Source: Bacteroidales bacterium Bact_16 (GTDB lineage Bacteria; Bacteroidota; Bacteroidia; Bacteroidales; UBA932). From it: a stretch of 13,886 nt of DNA. A program made the position numbers and the translations under genes. Positions 13,597 to 13,886 of this stretch are shown piece by piece; position 1 is the first letter of the stretch, and each line of letters begins with the position of its first letter. The DNA is taken from contig LUZH01000326.1 of assembly GCA_001602885.1 (NCBI GenBank), forward strand, positions 1-13,886, read 5' to 3'. The notes below the pieces were generated by a model. The model worked only from the letters and a program-made list of their open reading frames with translations. It was not told the DNA's origin and made no database searches.

Positions 13597-13886
13597 ATGA
13601 AGACGTACACCCTTCGTTTCCAGTCGTCCGCGCTGCTTTTCTTCGGCGCGGCGTTGCCCGCATTCTGCCAGAACGGGCAGGCTTTCGTCCCGCGTGAGCG
13701 CTTCATCGGGACCATCATCGCCCTCGTCTTCGTCATCGTGGCGTTCTTCCTCGTCCTCTACTTCCGCCACCAGGCCGCGATGCGCCTCGAAGAGGCCTAC
13801 ATGGACCTCGAGGAGGCCAACGCCCGGGCGCAGGAGTCGTCGCGCATGAAGACCCATTTCATCCAGCAGATCTCCCACGAGATCCG
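13597..13886 (+). CDS. Sensor histidine kinase, N-terminal part (cut by window end)
   Basis: The first 96 codons of an open frame that continues past the window. Residues 1-25 look like a signal peptide (MKTYTLRFQSSALLFFGAAL, then PAFCQ), followed by about 12 exposed residues, a transmembrane helix at 37-56 (FIGTIIALVFVIVAFFLVLY), a short charged coiled coil (MRLEEAYMDLEEANARAQES) and the start of a HisKA domain. The H-box reads SRMKTHFIQQISHEIR with the phospho-accepting His94. The periplasmic part is too short to bind a ligand, so input probably comes through another protein, the adjacent 7-TM gene being the obvious candidate. Catalytic ATPase and any receiver domains lie outside the window. 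Confidence 0.88.
   Translation, partial: MKTYTLRFQSSALLFFGAALPAFCQNGQAFVPRERFIGTIIALVFVIVAFFLVLYFRHQAAMRLEEAYMDLEEANARAQESSRMKTHFIQQISHEI

Overview
The window looks like chromosomal DNA from a GC-rich member of the Bacteroidota, most likely a gut- or rumen-type Bacteroidales. This rests on Bacteroidota-style -7 promoter boxes (TAnnTTTG) in front of several genes, the absence of clear Shine-Dalgarno sequences, protein types typical of the phylum (an HhH/beta-barrel envelope protein, a NupG-type permease, a short-LID adenylate kinase, a TGT with a degenerate zinc site) and the tgt-LptF/G neighbourhood. Genus or species cannot be fixed from the sequence alone.

Layout. 1-1566 (+): the 3' end of kbl (2-amino-3-ketobutyrate CoA ligase), a short palindromic repeat containing the start codon of a SprT-like metalloprotease gene, then a secreted protein of unknown function. 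1571-4256 (-): a MATE efflux protein and a NupG-type nucleoside:H+ symporter, separated by a compact terminator/promoter unit. 4257-4328: a divergent promoter region. 4329-8301 (+): a tight operon tgt - LptF/LptG-family permease - dut - murF, with gaps of 1, 4 and 8 nt. It mixes tRNA queuosine modification, LPS export, dUTP clean-up and peptidoglycan precursor synthesis.

8302-9424: an AT-richer island holding a REP-associated tyrosine transposase-like (RAYT/IS200-type, Y1 HUH) gene on the minus strand. A hairpin lies on each side, and the two share an identical 16-nt 5' arm. This is the clearest mobile or accessory feature and the best candidate for something poorly described. 9425-11014 (-): a predicted outer-membrane beta-barrel protein with an N-terminal helix-hairpin-helix domain.

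11084-13886 (+): a second tight operon, hpt - adk - nitroreductase - 7-TM membrane protein - histidine kinase (cut by the window end). The first two genes form a purine salvage/adenylate pair. The last two look like a split sensor system, in which a multi-spanning membrane protein sits beside a kinase that has almost no periplasmic domain of its own. No tRNA, rRNA, CRISPR array or phage gene was seen.
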